Source: Candidatus Bipolaricaulota bacterium
GTDB lineage: Bacteria > Bipolaricaulota > Bipolaricaulia > Bipolaricaulales > Bipolaricaulaceae
DNA: 50,654 nt
Reading direction: 5' to 3'
Assembly (NCBI GenBank): GCA_014360985.1
Contig: JACIWK010000003.1
Location: 65,061 to 115,714, forward strand
Positions 1 to 9,436 of this stretch are shown piece by piece (the stretch's first letter is position 1; each line of letters opens with the position of its first letter). The position numbers and the translations under genes are program-made. The notes under the pieces were generated by a model, which was not told the DNA's origin, ran no database searches, and saw nothing but the letters and a program-made list of their open reading frames with translations.

Positions 1-2
1 TG

Positions 3-1496
3 GTGAAGCTGGGGATCGAGCCGGGCGACAAGGTGGCGATCTGGATGTCGAACATCCCGGAGTGGATCGCCGCCTACTTCGCGATCGCCAAGGCTGGAGC
101 CATCGTCGTCCCCATGAACACCCGCTACAAGACCCACGAGGTGGAGTACATCCTCGGGAACGCCGAGGCGAAGGCGGTGTTCGTGGCCCAGGGGTTCCTG
201 GGGATCGATTACGCGGCGATGCTCGCCGAGGTGCGCCCCAACCTTCCCCTCCTCCGGGAGGTGATCACCGTGGGGGGCTCTGCGCCGGGGCTCCGTCCGT
301 ATGCTGACGCCCTCAAGCTGGGTGAGGACCAGGGAGCCCAGACCGAGGTCGCCCGGCGCCAAGCGGCGATCCGACCCGAAGACTGCGTGTTCATCCTCTA
401 CACCTCCGGGACCACGGGCCACCCCAAGGGAGCGATGCTCTCCCACATCAACATGGCCGAGAACGCCCGCCAGATCACGGAGATCATGCGCGTCTCGGAG
501 GAGGACGTGTTCCTCCTCGCCGTTCCGTTCTTCCACTGCTTCGGGTGCGTGATGGGGATCCTCGGCGCGGTGACGTGGGGGGCGGCGATCGTCCCGATGC
601 CCGTGTTCAAGGCCGACGAGGCCCTGGATCTGATCCAGAAGCACAAGGTGAGCGTTCTGTATGGCGTCCCAACGATGTTCGTGCTGGAGCTCGACGAGCA
701 GCGCAAGGCGAAGGCTTCCGGGAAGCCCTACGACGTGGCGAGCCTGCGCACGGGGATCATGGCGGGTGCCCCGTGCCCGGTGGAGGTGATGCGGGGAACG
801 ATGGACGACCTCGGGTGCAACGTGTGCATCTGCTACGGCCTCACCGAGGCCTCGCCCGTGATCACGATGACCCGGTTCGAGGATCCCCTCGACAAGCGGG
901 TGGAGACGGTGGGGAAAGCCCTCCCTGGGGTCGAGGTCAAGATCGTGGACGACGCCCACCGCGAGGTCGCGCGGGGGGAGACGGGGGAGCTCGCCTGCCG
1001 CGGGTACAACGTGATGCTCGGCTACTGGAAGAACCCCGAGGCGACGCGCCAGGTGATCGATGACGAGGGCTGGCTCTACTCTGGCGACCTCGCAACGCTC
1101 GACGAGGAGGGGTACGTCCGAATCGTGGGCCGGAAGAAGGACATGTACATCGTCGGCGGGTTCAACGTCTACCCGGCGGAGATCGAGGAGGTCCTGTTCA
1201 CCCACCCTGGTGTGCAGAACGTGTCCGTAGTTGGAGTGCCGGACCCGGTGATGGGCGAGGTGGGGATGGCGTTCATCATCCCCCGCGACGGCCACGCCGT
1301 GGATCCCCAAGAAATCGTCGACTTCTGCGCCCGCCAGATCGCGGCGTTCAAGGTCCCGCGGTACGTGATCGTGGGGAAGGAGTTCCCGATGACGGCGTCG
1401 GGGAAGGTCCAGAAGTACAAGCTCGCCGAACGGGGAAGGGAGCTCGTCGCCTCCGGGCAAGCGCCGCGGCTCGAGCCGCGCAGGCCAGGGCGGTAG
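3..1496 (+). CDS. Acyl-CoA synthetase (AMP-forming), 5'-truncated by window edge
   Basis: Activates a fatty acid to its acyl-CoA through an acyl-adenylate (ANL superfamily). The visible 497 residues hold the phosphate loop YTSGTTGHPKG at about 133-143, YGLTEAS at about 278-284, the GWLYSGDL/GRKKDMYIVGG hinge region from about 356 and the C-terminal catalytic lysine in FPMTASGK (Lys468 in this numbering). The first residues already lie in the region that family members reach some 40-60 residues after their start, so the true start is upstream of base 1 and the GTG at base 3 is only an internal codon. The family is certain. The chain length of the substrate cannot be read from the sequence, and other acyl or aryl acids are possible. 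The next gene starts 130 bases downstream from its own promoter. Confidence 0.9.
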   Translation: MKLGIEPGDKVAIWMSNIPEWIAAYFAIAKAGAIVVPMNTRYKTHEVEYILGNAEAKAVFVAQGFLGIDYAAMLAEVRPNLPLLREVITVGGSAPGLRPYADALKLGEDQGAQTEVARRQAAIRPEDCVFILYTSGTTGHPKGAMLSHINMAENARQITEIMRVSEEDVFLLAVPFFHCFGCVMGILGAVTWGAAIVPMPVFKADEALDLIQKHKVSVLYGVPTMFVLELDEQRKAKASGKPYDVASLRTGIMAGAPCPVEVMRGTMDDLGCNVCICYGLTEASPVITMTRFEDPLDKRVETVGKALPGVEVKIVDDAHREVARGETGELACRGYNVMLGYWKNPEATRQVIDDEGWLYSGDLATLDEEGYVRIVGRKKDMYIVGGFNVYPAEIEEVLFTHPGVQNVSVVGVPDPVMGEVGMAFIIPRDGHAVDPQEIVDFCARQIAAFKVPRYVIVGKEFPMTASGKVQKYKLAERGRELVASGQAPRLEPRRPGR

Positions 1497-1613
1497 CACC
1501 CGCTTTCTGCGGCTCTGTAGCCCGTGGTCTGCAATTGGGAGCGACCTTCCCTTTGTGCGAGGGGCGATGCAGGGGGTTGGAACACCACAGAACGGGGCGG
1601 TGACGCCGGCCGC

Positions 1614-1628
1614 TACAATCGCGACGTG
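1614..1628 (+). promoter_or_regulatory. -10 box directly before the lhr start (leaderless type)
   Basis: TACAAT at 1614-1619 ends 6 bases before GTG 1626 and 9 before ATG 1629. A transcript starting about 7 bases after the -10 box would begin at the start codon. No SD lies upstream and no convincing -35 lies 16-18 bases before the box. Confidence 0.55.
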
Positions 1629-4600
1629 ATGGGGGAACCCACGTCTGAGATGCCCGACCCGCTTGCGCGGTTCAGCCCTGCCGTCGCGAGCTGGTTTCGG
1701 GAGGCGTTGGGGGAGCCGACCCCAGCTCAAGCCCTCGCCTGGCCGGCGATCGCTGACGGGGCCCACACGCTTGTCCTCGCTCCCACTGGGTCCGGGAAGA
1801 CCCTCGCCGCGTTCCTGTTCGCGATCGACCAGCTCCTGACCGAGCCAGCCGAGCCGGCGACGGTGCGCACGCTGTACATCTCCCCCCTCAAAGCCCTCGG
1901 GTACGACATCGAGCGGAACCTCCACGTGCCCCTGGCGGGTATCCGGGCCATGGCCCACGATCACGGGATCGCCCTTCCCGAGATCCGGGTCGGGGTACGC
2001 ACCGGGGACACCCCGCCCGCCGAGCGGCAACGCCTCGTGCGCCGGCCCCCCCACATCCTCATCACGACCCCGGAGTCGCTCCACCTCCTCCTCACCTCCC
2101 CCCGGGCTCGGGAGACGCTCAGGGGCGTCCGGACGGTGATCGTGGATGAGGTCCACGCTGTGGTGGACAACAAGCGGGGCACGTTCCTCTCCGTACTCCT
2201 CGAGCGGCTGGAGGCGCTGGGCGCGCGTCCAGTTCAGCGGATCGGCCTCTCGGCCACGATCCGCCCGCTGGGGGAGGTGGCGCGGTTCGTCGGTGGGTAC
2301 AGCGAAGACGAGGGGGCGTTCCGCGAGCGGGAGGTGAGGATCATCGACGCCGGCCTGAGGAAGGAGCTCGACCTGAGGGTCGTTGCCCCGACGCCGGACA
2401 TGGCCTCCCTCCCCGAGGGTACGATCTGGCCCTCGATCTACGCCCGGATCCACGATCTCATCCTCGACCACCGGTCGACGATCGTGTTCGTCAACAACCG
2501 CCGCACCGCGGAGCGGGTCGCCGCCGAGGTCAACGAGCTCGCTGGCCATGAGCTCGTGCAGGTCCACCATGGGTCCGTGTCCTGGGAGCGGCGACGCGAG
2601 CTTGAGGAGAGGCTGAAGCGGGGAGAGCTCCCCGCGCTCGTGGCCACGGCGAGCCTCGAGCTGGGGATCGACATGGGGCTCGTGGACCTCGTTGTCCAGG
2701 TGGAGTCCCCGCACGGGGTGGCGCGGGGGCTGCAGCGGGTGGGGCGGGCCGGACACCTCTACCGGGCCCCGTCCCGGGGGAGGCTTCTGCCCAAAACGCG
2801 GGCGGACCTCCTCGAGATGGCGGCGGTGGCGCGGGCGATGCGGCGAGTGGAGATCGAGCCGGCCCGCATCCCGAAGGGGTGCCTCGACATCCTCGCCCAG
2901 CAGATCGTGGCCATCGCCGCGGGAGGCCCGATCGCCGTCGACGAGCTTGTTCGCATCCTCCGCCGGGCCTACCCCTTCCGCGATCTCGATCGGAGCACGT
3001 TTCTTTCCGTGCTGCGGATGCTCGCGGAGCGCGAGGCCGGGCCGTGGGCGGTTCGACCGCGCCTCGCCTGGGACCGGGTGCACGGCTTGGTCCAGCCCCT
3101 TCCCGGGACGCGAAGCCTCGCCCTCACGGGCGGTGGGGCGATCCCGGACACGGGGCAGTACGGGGTGTACACGGAAGGGGGGGACAGGATCGGCGAGCTC
3201 GACGAGGAGTTCGTGTACGAGGCGCGGACCGGGGAGGTCGTCGTGCTGGGGACGAACCGGTGGCGGATCCTCGACATCACCCACGACCGCGTCGTCGTCG
3301 CCCCTGGCGAGGGTCCGGCCAAGGTCCCGTTCTGGAAGGGGGAGGCCTACGGCCGCGACGTCCACCTCGGGGCCCGGGTGGGAGAGCTCGCCCGCGAGAT
3401 CGAGGACCGGCTCACCGACCCGGACCTCGCGGCCTGGCTCGAGGAGGAGTGCTCGCTCGATCCGCCGGCGGCGATGAACCTCGTCCAGTACGTCGCGAGC
3501 CAACGGGAACGGGGAGAGGTGCCCACCGACCGCCGGGCGGTGATCGAGGGGTTCCCCGACGAGGCGGGAGGGATGCGCGTCGCCCTCCTCACCCCGTACG
3601 GGAGGCGATTCCACCTCGCGCTGCGGCTGGCACTCCTCGCCCGGTTCCGGGAAGAGGAAGGGATCCAGCCCGACTCCCTCCACGGGGACTCCGGGATCCT
3701 GTTCCGGCTGACCCAGGTCCCGTTTTCCCGCACCGTCACCCTCCTCCGGAGCGTGGAGCCCCACGAGGTGGAGAGGCTGGTCGTGGGCGAGCTCGCGAAC
3801 TCGCCGCTATTTGGGCTCCGGTTCCGGGAGAACGCAGGGCGGGCCCTCCTTCTCCCCCGGGATCGGCCGGGGAGGCGCACGCCGCTCTGGCTGAGGAGGC
3901 TTTCCGCCCGCGACCTCCTCGAGGCGGCCCGCGCCCGGCCCGGGTTCCCCATCGTCACCGAAACGTACCGGGAGATCCTCCAGGACGTCCTCCCGCTGGC
4001 GGAGGTGCGGGACTGGCTGTGCAGGCTGGCGACCGGGGAGATCGAGCTTGTCCTCCGCCAGGCCCTTGCCCCGTCGCCGTTCTGCTCTTCGCTGCTCTGG
4101 GAGTTCCAGGCCGCCTACCTCTACCAGTGGGACGAGCCCAAGCCGGGGCCCGTCCCCACCGGCTTGGCCGAGGACGACCTCCTCGCCCTGCCCGGCCGAG
4201 ACCTCGCGGAGTGGTTGGATCCCGGTGCGCTGGAGCGGGTGGAGCGGGACCTTGGTGGGGCGGGGCCCGGGGCGGGCACCGGCGCCGAGGTCCTCGCCCA
4301 CGTACAGCACGTGGGGGACGTCGGGGACGAGGAGCTGACCAGGATTGCCTCCCCCGCGGCGCAGGCCGCAGCGGCGGAGCTTCTGGCCACCGGATCCCTG
4401 GCGCGGGTGGTAGTCCCCGGGTCCGCCCCGCCGGAGCGGATCGTGGCCGGGGACGACCTCCCCCTCTACCGCGCCGCCCTCGCTGGGGACGGGGAGGCTC
4501 AGGTCGCGGTCGTGCGCCGCTGGGCCGGGAGCTGGGCGCTCGTCACCCTCTCCCAGCTCCGCGATCGGTACCCGTTCCCGCCGGAGGCGATCGAGGACGC

Positions 4601-5924
4601 CTTGGGCGGGGCCCCGTTCGTGGCCGTGACTTGGCGGGGGGAGAGGGCGTGGATCGAGCGGAAGGCCCTTGACCGGCTGCGCCGCCTCACCCTGGCCCTG
4701 CGTCGGGCCCGGATCCCCCCCCGCCGACCCGCCGAGCTGCAGGCGTTCCTCCTCCACCATCAGCACCGGACCCCTGAGGCCCGCCTCCGCGGGCCCGAGG
4801 GCGTGGCCCAGGTCCTGCGCGAGCTCCAGGGGATCGCGCTCCCATGGGCACAATGGAACGAGGAGACGCTGCCGGCGCGGGTGGAGGGGTACCGGGAGGG
4901 TTGGGTCCAGGACCTCCTCGCGACCGGGGAGTACCTGTGGCTGGGCCGGCCCGGACCAGGGAAGGACATCGCGGTCGCGTTCCTGCGGCGGGAGGACCTG
5001 CCCTGGCTGGGGAAGGCCTATCCCCCCCCGGCGGAGGCCGCCCTTCCCCCGGCGGCGGAGCGGGTCCGGGAGTCCCTGGCCAAGCGTGGGGCGAGCTTCC
5101 TCGTCGAGGTCGCGGGGGACGTGGGGATCCCCGCGGCTCGGTGCGCGTCCCTGTTGTGGGAGCTGGCCAAGGTGGGGAGGGTCACCCACGACGGGCTCGC
5201 CCCCCTCCAGGCGGGACCTCCTCCGGCGAGGCCCAGGAAGGCGTGGGTTTGGCCAGGGGGCAGCGGGAGGTGGTCCCTCGTCCCCGTGCCGAGCGGGACC
5301 ATCACGGACGGAGAGCGGGGGAACCTCGTCCGGCTGCTCCTCACCCGTTACGGGATCCTCTCCCGGGGAATCCTCGCTCTCGACGGCGCCGCCGCCCCGT
5401 GGAGCGAGGTCTACCCCCTCCTCCGCCGCCTCGAGTGGAGGGGGGAGCTCGCGCGGGGGGTGTTCGTGGACGGTCTCGCGGGAGCGCAATTCGCCCGGGA
5501 GGAGGTGCTGCCCCAGCTGGGGCGCGGCGGGGAAGGCTACGCGCTCGTGCCCGCGTCCGACCCTTCTGTGCTATATGGGGCTGGGGCCCCCTTCCCCCTC
5601 GGGAGCTCCTCCCACCCGGAGTGGCGCCTCCGCCGCGGGCCAGGGGCCTACCTCGTCCTCCGCGGTGGCGCGCCGATCCTCGCCGTTGAGGGAGCGGGGG
5701 AACGGCTGACCCCGCTGGGCGACCTGACGCCCGACGCGCTCCGGCACGCCCTGTCCCCCCTCCCCGCGCTCGTCGCCGGACCGCTGCGGCGGCTGAGGGT
5801 GCGCACCTGGAACGGGGCGTCGGTGCTGGGATCCCCGATTGAGCAGGTCCTCAAGGACCTTGGATTTCAGCGGGGCCCGGACGCGTGGGTCCTGTATCGT
5901 CGGTACGGATCCGAGCGGATCTGA
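1626..5924 (+). CDS. lhr: Lhr-type superfamily 2 DNA helicase
   Basis: Large ATP-dependent helicase of the Lhr family, which translocates 3'-5' on DNA and is linked to DNA repair. Counting from GTG 1626 the protein has 1432 residues, close to the roughly 1500 of bacterial long Lhr. Visible motifs are Q-motif-like PTPAQALAWPAI near residue 35, Walker A APTGSGKT at 52-59, DEVH at 174-177, SAT near 210, and motifs V/VI in GIDMGLVDLVVQ and QRVGRAGH. The C-terminal thousand residues match the DEAD/H-associated and Lhr-specific region in style. An in-frame ATG at 1524 exists, but its extra residues look non-coding and TACAAT at 1614-1619 falls inside them. GTG 1626 or ATG 1629 is therefore preferred. 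No partner nuclease is adjacent. Confidence 0.9.
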   Translation: MMGEPTSEMPDPLARFSPAVASWFREALGEPTPAQALAWPAIADGAHTLVLAPTGSGKTLAAFLFAIDQLLTEPAEPATVRTLYISPLKALGYDIERNLHVPLAGIRAMAHDHGIALPEIRVGVRTGDTPPAERQRLVRRPPHILITTPESLHLLLTSPRARETLRGVRTVIVDEVHAVVDNKRGTFLSVLLERLEALGARPVQRIGLSATIRPLGEVARFVGGYSEDEGAFREREVRIIDAGLRKELDLRVVAPTPDMASLPEGTIWPSIYARIHDLILDHRSTIVFVNNRRTAERVAAEVNELAGHELVQVHHGSVSWERRRELEERLKRGELPALVATASLELGIDMGLVDLVVQVESPHGVARGLQRVGRAGHLYRAPSRGRLLPKTRADLLEMAAVARAMRRVEIEPARIPKGCLDILAQQIVAIAAGGPIAVDELVRILRRAYPFRDLDRSTFLSVLRMLAEREAGPWAVRPRLAWDRVHGLVQPLPGTRSLALTGGGAIPDTGQYGVYTEGGDRIGELDEEFVYEARTGEVVVLGTNRWRILDITHDRVVVAPGEGPAKVPFWKGEAYGRDVHLGARVGELAREIEDRLTDPDLAAWLEEECSLDPPAAMNLVQYVASQRERGEVPTDRRAVIEGFPDEAGGMRVALLTPYGRRFHLALRLALLARFREEEGIQPDSLHGDSGILFRLTQVPFSRTVTLLRSVEPHEVERLVVGELANSPLFGLRFRENAGRALLLPRDRPGRRTPLWLRRLSARDLLEAARARPGFPIVTETYREILQDVLPLAEVRDWLCRLATGEIELVLRQALAPSPFCSSLLWEFQAAYLYQWDEPKPGPVPTGLAEDDLLALPGRDLAEWLDPGALERVERDLGGAGPGAGTGAEVLAHVQHVGDVGDEELTRIASPAAQAAAAELLATGSLARVVVPGSAPPERIVAGDDLPLYRAALAGDGEAQVAVVRRWAGSWALVTLSQLRDRYPFPPEAIEDALGGAPFVAVTWRGERAWIERKALDRLRRLTLALRRARIPPRRPAELQAFLLHHQHRTPEARLRGPEGVAQVLRELQGIALPWAQWNEETLPARVEGYREGWVQDLLATGEYLWLGRPGPGKDIAVAFLRREDLPWLGKAYPPPAEAALPPAAERVRESLAKRGASFLVEVAGDVGIPAARCASLLWELAKVGRVTHDGLAPLQAGPPPARPRKAWVWPGGSGRWSLVPVPSGTITDGERGNLVRLLLTRYGILSRGILALDGAAAPWSEVYPLLRRLEWRGELARGVFVDGLAGAQFAREEVLPQLGRGGEGYALVPASDPSVLYGAGAPFPLGSSSHPEWRLRRGPGAYLVLRGGAPILAVEGAGERLTPLGDLTPDALRHALSPLPALVAGPLRRLRVRTWNGASVLGSPIEQVLKDLGFQRGPDAWVLYRRYGSERI

Positions 5925-5977
5925 TCGCGCGTCACCCCTCGCGGACCTCCCCGGGTGCGTCGCAGGGGAGCCAGCCG

Positions 5978-5992
5978 CAGAATCGGGGCGTG
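5978..5992 (+). promoter_or_regulatory. -10-like box before the flavoprotein start
   Basis: CAGAAT at 5978-5983 ends 6 bases before GTG 5990, the same spacing as upstream of lhr. It has a weak first base and no recognisable -35. The support comes mostly from the repeated pattern in this window. Confidence 0.35.
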
Positions 5993-7159
5993 GGACGGTA
6001 TGGGGTGGTCGTGGTCGGGGGCGGGCCGGCGGGCGCGGTCGCGGCGCACGCCGCCGCGCGGGGTGGGGCGCGGGTCCTTGTGGTCGAGCGCTCTCCCCAC
6101 CGGCCGCCGCGGTGCACTGGCCTCGTCGGGCCGACCACGCTGGACCTCCTCGCCCTCCCCCCGCGGTTGGTGCTGCATGACCTCCGCGCGGTCCGGGTGG
6201 TGGCCCCGGGGGGAGCGGTCGTCGAGTTCCGCGTCCCCGACGTGAGGGGCTACGTGCTCGATCGGCGGGGGCTCGACCGTTGGCTCCTCGAACGGGCGGC
6301 CGAGGCGGGCGCGGAGGTGTGGAGCCCGGCCGCCGCGATGGGCCTGAGTGGCCGCCGTCTCCACACCACGGCAGGAGCGGTGGAGTTCGAGGTCCTGGTC
6401 GCGGCCGATGGGGCGGCGAGCGCCGTCCGCCGCTGGGTGGGTCTCCCTCCGCCGGGGGAGCTCCTGGTCGGGGTACAGGCCGAGGTCGAGGCTCCGGGGG
6501 CTGAGGATCGGGTCGAGGTCCACCTGGGGAGCATGCTCGCCCCGGCCGGGTTCGCCTGGGTCGTGCCGGCCGGGGAGGGCATGGTGAGGGTAGGGCTCCT
6601 CACCGTGGCCGGGCGCGAGGCGTTCTCCCTGCTGGATCGGTTCGTTGCCCGCCGCTTCGTGGGGCGGCGCGTCCTCCGTCGGGAGGGCGGGCTCATCCCC
6701 ATCGGCCCGCCTGCGACGACGTCCGCGGGCCGGGTGCTTCTCGTGGGGGACGCCGCGGGTCAGGTGAAACCCCTCTCGGGCGGAGGGATCCTGTTCGGGG
6801 CGATCGCGGCTCGGATCGCGGGCGAGGTCGCGGCCGGTGGGGTGGACGCTCTCCCGGCCTACGAGGTCCGCTGGCGGGCCAAGCTCGGGGAGGAGATCGC
6901 GTTCGGCCTCCAGGGGCGACGCGCGTTTCTCCTTGCGGATCGGGAACTGGACCGGATCGTGCCGGCGCTGGACCGCCCCGTGATTCACCGCCTCGTGGGC
7001 ACCGAGGGGGACATCGATCGGCCCTCCCGCCTCGTGCGGGCCCTGCTATCGCATCCCAGCGCGTGGGGGGCGTTGTTCCCAGTGGTGCGCGCCGTGGGCG
7101 GATGGGGCCGGGCACGCAAGCAGGGCGGCGGTTTGTCCGCGGACCCTCCCCACCGGTAG
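5990..7159 (+). CDS. Geranylgeranyl reductase family FAD-dependent oxidoreductase
   Basis: 389-residue flavoprotein of the group that includes geranylgeranyl reductases, which saturate isoprenoid double bonds, and related monooxygenase-fold enzymes. The N-terminus has the Rossmann motif GGGPAG at residues 10-15, then a CTGLVG segment (Cys42) at the position where this family carries a conserved CxG. A second FAD-binding motif LLVGDAAGQVKPLSGGG lies near residue 250. The ORF extends upstream to 5885, but those residues have no family match, and GTG 5990 sits directly before the first beta strand. It lies 65 bases after lhr. The substrate is unknown: menaquinone side chains or membrane isoprenoid lipids are both possible. 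Confidence 0.8.
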   Translation: MGRYGVVVVGGGPAGAVAAHAAARGGARVLVVERSPHRPPRCTGLVGPTTLDLLALPPRLVLHDLRAVRVVAPGGAVVEFRVPDVRGYVLDRRGLDRWLLERAAEAGAEVWSPAAAMGLSGRRLHTTAGAVEFEVLVAADGAASAVRRWVGLPPPGELLVGVQAEVEAPGAEDRVEVHLGSMLAPAGFAWVVPAGEGMVRVGLLTVAGREAFSLLDRFVARRFVGRRVLRREGGLIPIGPPATTSAGRVLLVGDAAGQVKPLSGGGILFGAIAARIAGEVAAGGVDALPAYEVRWRAKLGEEIAFGLQGRRAFLLADRELDRIVPALDRPVIHRLVGTEGDIDRPSRLVRALLSHPSAWGALFPVVRAVGGWGRARKQGGGLSADPPHR

Positions 7160-7170
7160 ACTGTCGCGTG
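7133..7170 (+). promoter_or_regulatory. Promoter before the O-antigen ligase-like gene (leaderless type)
   Basis: -35 TTGTCC at 7133-7138, an 18-base spacer, and -10 TAGACT at 7157-7162, which ends 5 bases before GTG 7168. The first three bases of the -10 box are the TAG stop codon of the upstream flavoprotein gene. Confidence 0.5.
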
Positions 7171-9351
7171 TCCAAGCGGAAGGACAAGAAGCGGATCCCT
7201 CCTCCGTCACGGCCTGCAGCGCGGTGGTCGCGGTTCCGGTTCTGGGCCCTGGTGGCCTTCCTCCTCACGATGCCCCTCTTCTTTTCACCGTGGAACACGG
7301 AGTACGGGTACACGAAGGCGATCTACACCCTTGTGTTCGTGTCGTTCCTCCTCCTCCTGTGGGCGGTGGAGGTCCTCCCCCGCCGGGAGGCGAAGGTCGA
7401 GCTCAGCTGGCTGTTCCCTGTCCTCCCGGCCCTCCTCTTCGCCTCCTTCCTCTCCCTCTCCGGGAGGACCCCCGCCCCGGTCGTGCTGCAGTCGGCGACC
7501 CTCATCCTCTACTTCGGGTTCATCTTCCTCCTCGTGGTGAATGCCCCCCTAGGGGATCGGGAGATCGTTCTCCTCCTCGGCGCCCTGCTCGTGGGGGGGG
7601 TTGGGAACGCGCTGTTTGGGCTCCTGCAGCACCTGGGTGTGGCCCCCGGGGCGGCGGAGGATCCGATGATCGCCACGATGGGCAACCGCCAGTTCCTGGC
7701 AGGGTTCCTCTCCTATCTCGTCCTCCCCGCGGGGATCCTTCTCGTCCGGCTGCGGCGGCCATGGACGTGGGTCCCCGCGCTCGCGGGAGCGGGGTTCGTC
7801 CTCGCGGTGATGCTCCTCACCCGTCAGGTCGGGGTGCGACTTGGCCTTGGGGCTGGGCTCGCGTTCGTTGCGTTCGGAATAGGATTCTGGCCGACCAAAG
7901 GGGGTTCGTGGCCCCGGTGGGGAGCCGCCGTCGCGGTGGCGGTCGCCGCCCTGGGAGGGGTCCTCGGGGTCCAGGGCCTCGTCTACGCCGCGGTCCTCGC
8001 GCTCGCCCTCGCCGCCGTGGCGGGCCTGGCGTGGCTCCTCCGCCGGATCCCTCTCCTCTGGATCGCGGCCGGGGCCCTCCTCCTCGCGGCGGTCGTGCTC
8101 CTCCTCCCCGTCACCACCCCGCTTGCTGGAGTACGCCAGCTCTGGGAGCGTCAGTCGGGGGCGGTGCGGGCGTGGGACCTGTGGGTGGGCTACGAGATGT
8201 GGCGTGACCGGCCCCTGTTCGGGGTCGGCCTCGGTGGGTACAAGATCCACTTCGTCCCGTACAAGCCTTCCTTCCTTGCCTCCCCGCGGGGTGCGTACTA
8301 CGCGTTCCCGTTCCCCAGGGCTGATCAGGCCCACAACGAGTACGTCCAGGTGGCCGCCGAACTGGGGACGGTGGGGGCGCTGGTCGTGCTCGTCGGGGTT
8401 GGCACGCTGGGGTACCTCGGCCTGCGGCGGGTGAGTTCCCAGCGCGATCCGGTGAAGCGACTCGAGCTCCTCCTCCTCGGGGGAGGGCTCGTGGCGGTCC
8501 TCGTCCACGCCGTTCCCACGTTCCCGTTCCACCTCCCGGCATCGAGCCTGGTGTTCGTGGTCCTCCTCGGGCTCTCCCTGTCCCCCCGCTACGGCCCGGT
8601 GGGGGATCTCCGCGTCTCCCTCCGCGGCCGCGGGCTTAGGCTGGTCGCCCTCGTGCTGCCCCTGTTCGCGGCCGCGGTGTCCGTGATCGCGGTGCGGGAC
8701 ATGATCGCCGATGGGTACCTCCTGGCGGGCCGGGTCTCCCTAGGCTTCGGCGATGTGGCGCTTGCCCGCCAGCAGCTCGCGCGGGCGGTGGAACTCGACT
8801 TCTACCCTCGGGTGAGCCTGTACTGGCTGGGAGCCGCCCACGCCGAGGCCGGCGACTTCCCCGCTGCCCGGGCCGCGTTCCGTGCCTGCCTCGACCGCTA
8901 CGTCCCAGAGAACCTGTACCTCCAGCTCGCGTCGGTCGACCTCAAGCTGGGGGAGATCGGGGAGGTGCGGGCCCTCCTGGCGGAGCTCCTCGCCACCTTC
9001 CCTCCACGGACGATGGAGCGCGATGCCCGCTACCTCCTCGCGATCGCCGATCTCCACGACGGGGACCTCCTCGCCGCCCAACGGAGGCTGGAGGAGGTGC
9101 TCGCCCTGGACAGGAACCACGAATGGGCCCACTTCCAGCTCGGCGAGATCGCCCGGCTGCGGTACCTGTGGGAGGAGGCCCGTACCCATTACGAGCGGGC
9201 GCTCGCCGTCGTCGCGGCGAAGGAGAAGAAGCTTCAAGCCGCGTACGGAACGGCGGTGTCCCTGGCGCGCCTCGGGGAGCTGCGCGCGGAGGAGGCCGGC
9301 CTCCGCGAACTGAGAGGACAGATCGAGTGGATCCTTGGTCAGATCCCCTGA
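7168..9351 (+). CDS. O-antigen ligase/polymerase-like membrane protein with C-terminal TPR repeats
   Basis: 727-residue protein. The first two thirds are strongly hydrophobic, with about a dozen predicted membrane segments after a short basic N-terminus (SKRKDKK). Residues near 348-358 read RPLFGVGLGGY and near 388-400 HNEYVQVAAELG, the typical landmarks of the Wzy/WaaL (O-antigen ligase) family. From about residue 525 the sequence becomes soluble and helical with alanine- and leucine-rich TPR-like repeats, probably outside the membrane. The likely role is glycan polymerisation, or ligation of a lipid-linked glycan to its acceptor. GTG 7168 is chosen over upstream codons because of the basic start and the -10 box at 7157. 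No glycosyltransferases are adjacent, so the glycan is unknown. Confidence 0.8.
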   Translation: MSKRKDKKRIPPPSRPAARWSRFRFWALVAFLLTMPLFFSPWNTEYGYTKAIYTLVFVSFLLLLWAVEVLPRREAKVELSWLFPVLPALLFASFLSLSGRTPAPVVLQSATLILYFGFIFLLVVNAPLGDREIVLLLGALLVGGVGNALFGLLQHLGVAPGAAEDPMIATMGNRQFLAGFLSYLVLPAGILLVRLRRPWTWVPALAGAGFVLAVMLLTRQVGVRLGLGAGLAFVAFGIGFWPTKGGSWPRWGAAVAVAVAALGGVLGVQGLVYAAVLALALAAVAGLAWLLRRIPLLWIAAGALLLAAVVLLLPVTTPLAGVRQLWERQSGAVRAWDLWVGYEMWRDRPLFGVGLGGYKIHFVPYKPSFLASPRGAYYAFPFPRADQAHNEYVQVAAELGTVGALVVLVGVGTLGYLGLRRVSSQRDPVKRLELLLLGGGLVAVLVHAVPTFPFHLPASSLVFVVLLGLSLSPRYGPVGDLRVSLRGRGLRLVALVLPLFAAAVSVIAVRDMIADGYLLAGRVSLGFGDVALARQQLARAVELDFYPRVSLYWLGAAHAEAGDFPAARAAFRACLDRYVPENLYLQLASVDLKLGEIGEVRALLAELLATFPPRTMERDARYLLAIADLHDGDLLAAQRRLEEVLALDRNHEWAHFQLGEIARLRYLWEEARTHYERALAVVAAKEKKLQAAYGTAVSLARLGELRAEEAGLRELRGQIEWILGQIP

Positions 9352-9372
9352 CGCCCCCGGGGTCAGCGGACG

Positions 9373-9413
9373 GACGTACGTCGTCCCTGACGCTCCACCG
9401 GCCCGGCGCCGGG
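9373..9413. terminator. Possible bidirectional terminator between convergent genes
   Basis: The 85-base gap between two convergent genes holds two perfect palindromes, GACGTACGTC at 9373-9382 and CCCGGCGCCGGG at 9402-9413. Either could fold into a hairpin in both transcripts. There is no T-run on either side, so this is not a classical intrinsic terminator. Confidence 0.3.
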
Positions 9414-9436
9414 TCTCCGGACCGCGGAGAGGGGCC

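Noticed and set aside
1497-1625. Possible terminator or small gene between the acyl-CoA synthetase and lhr
   Set aside because: Only short 4-base stems without a T-run are visible, and no SD-preceded frame.
3807-5489. A 560-codon antisense frame inside lhr
   Set aside because: Low-complexity, Pro/Arg/Gly-rich translation without motifs, overlapping a clearly coding gene. It is a product of high GC at third positions.
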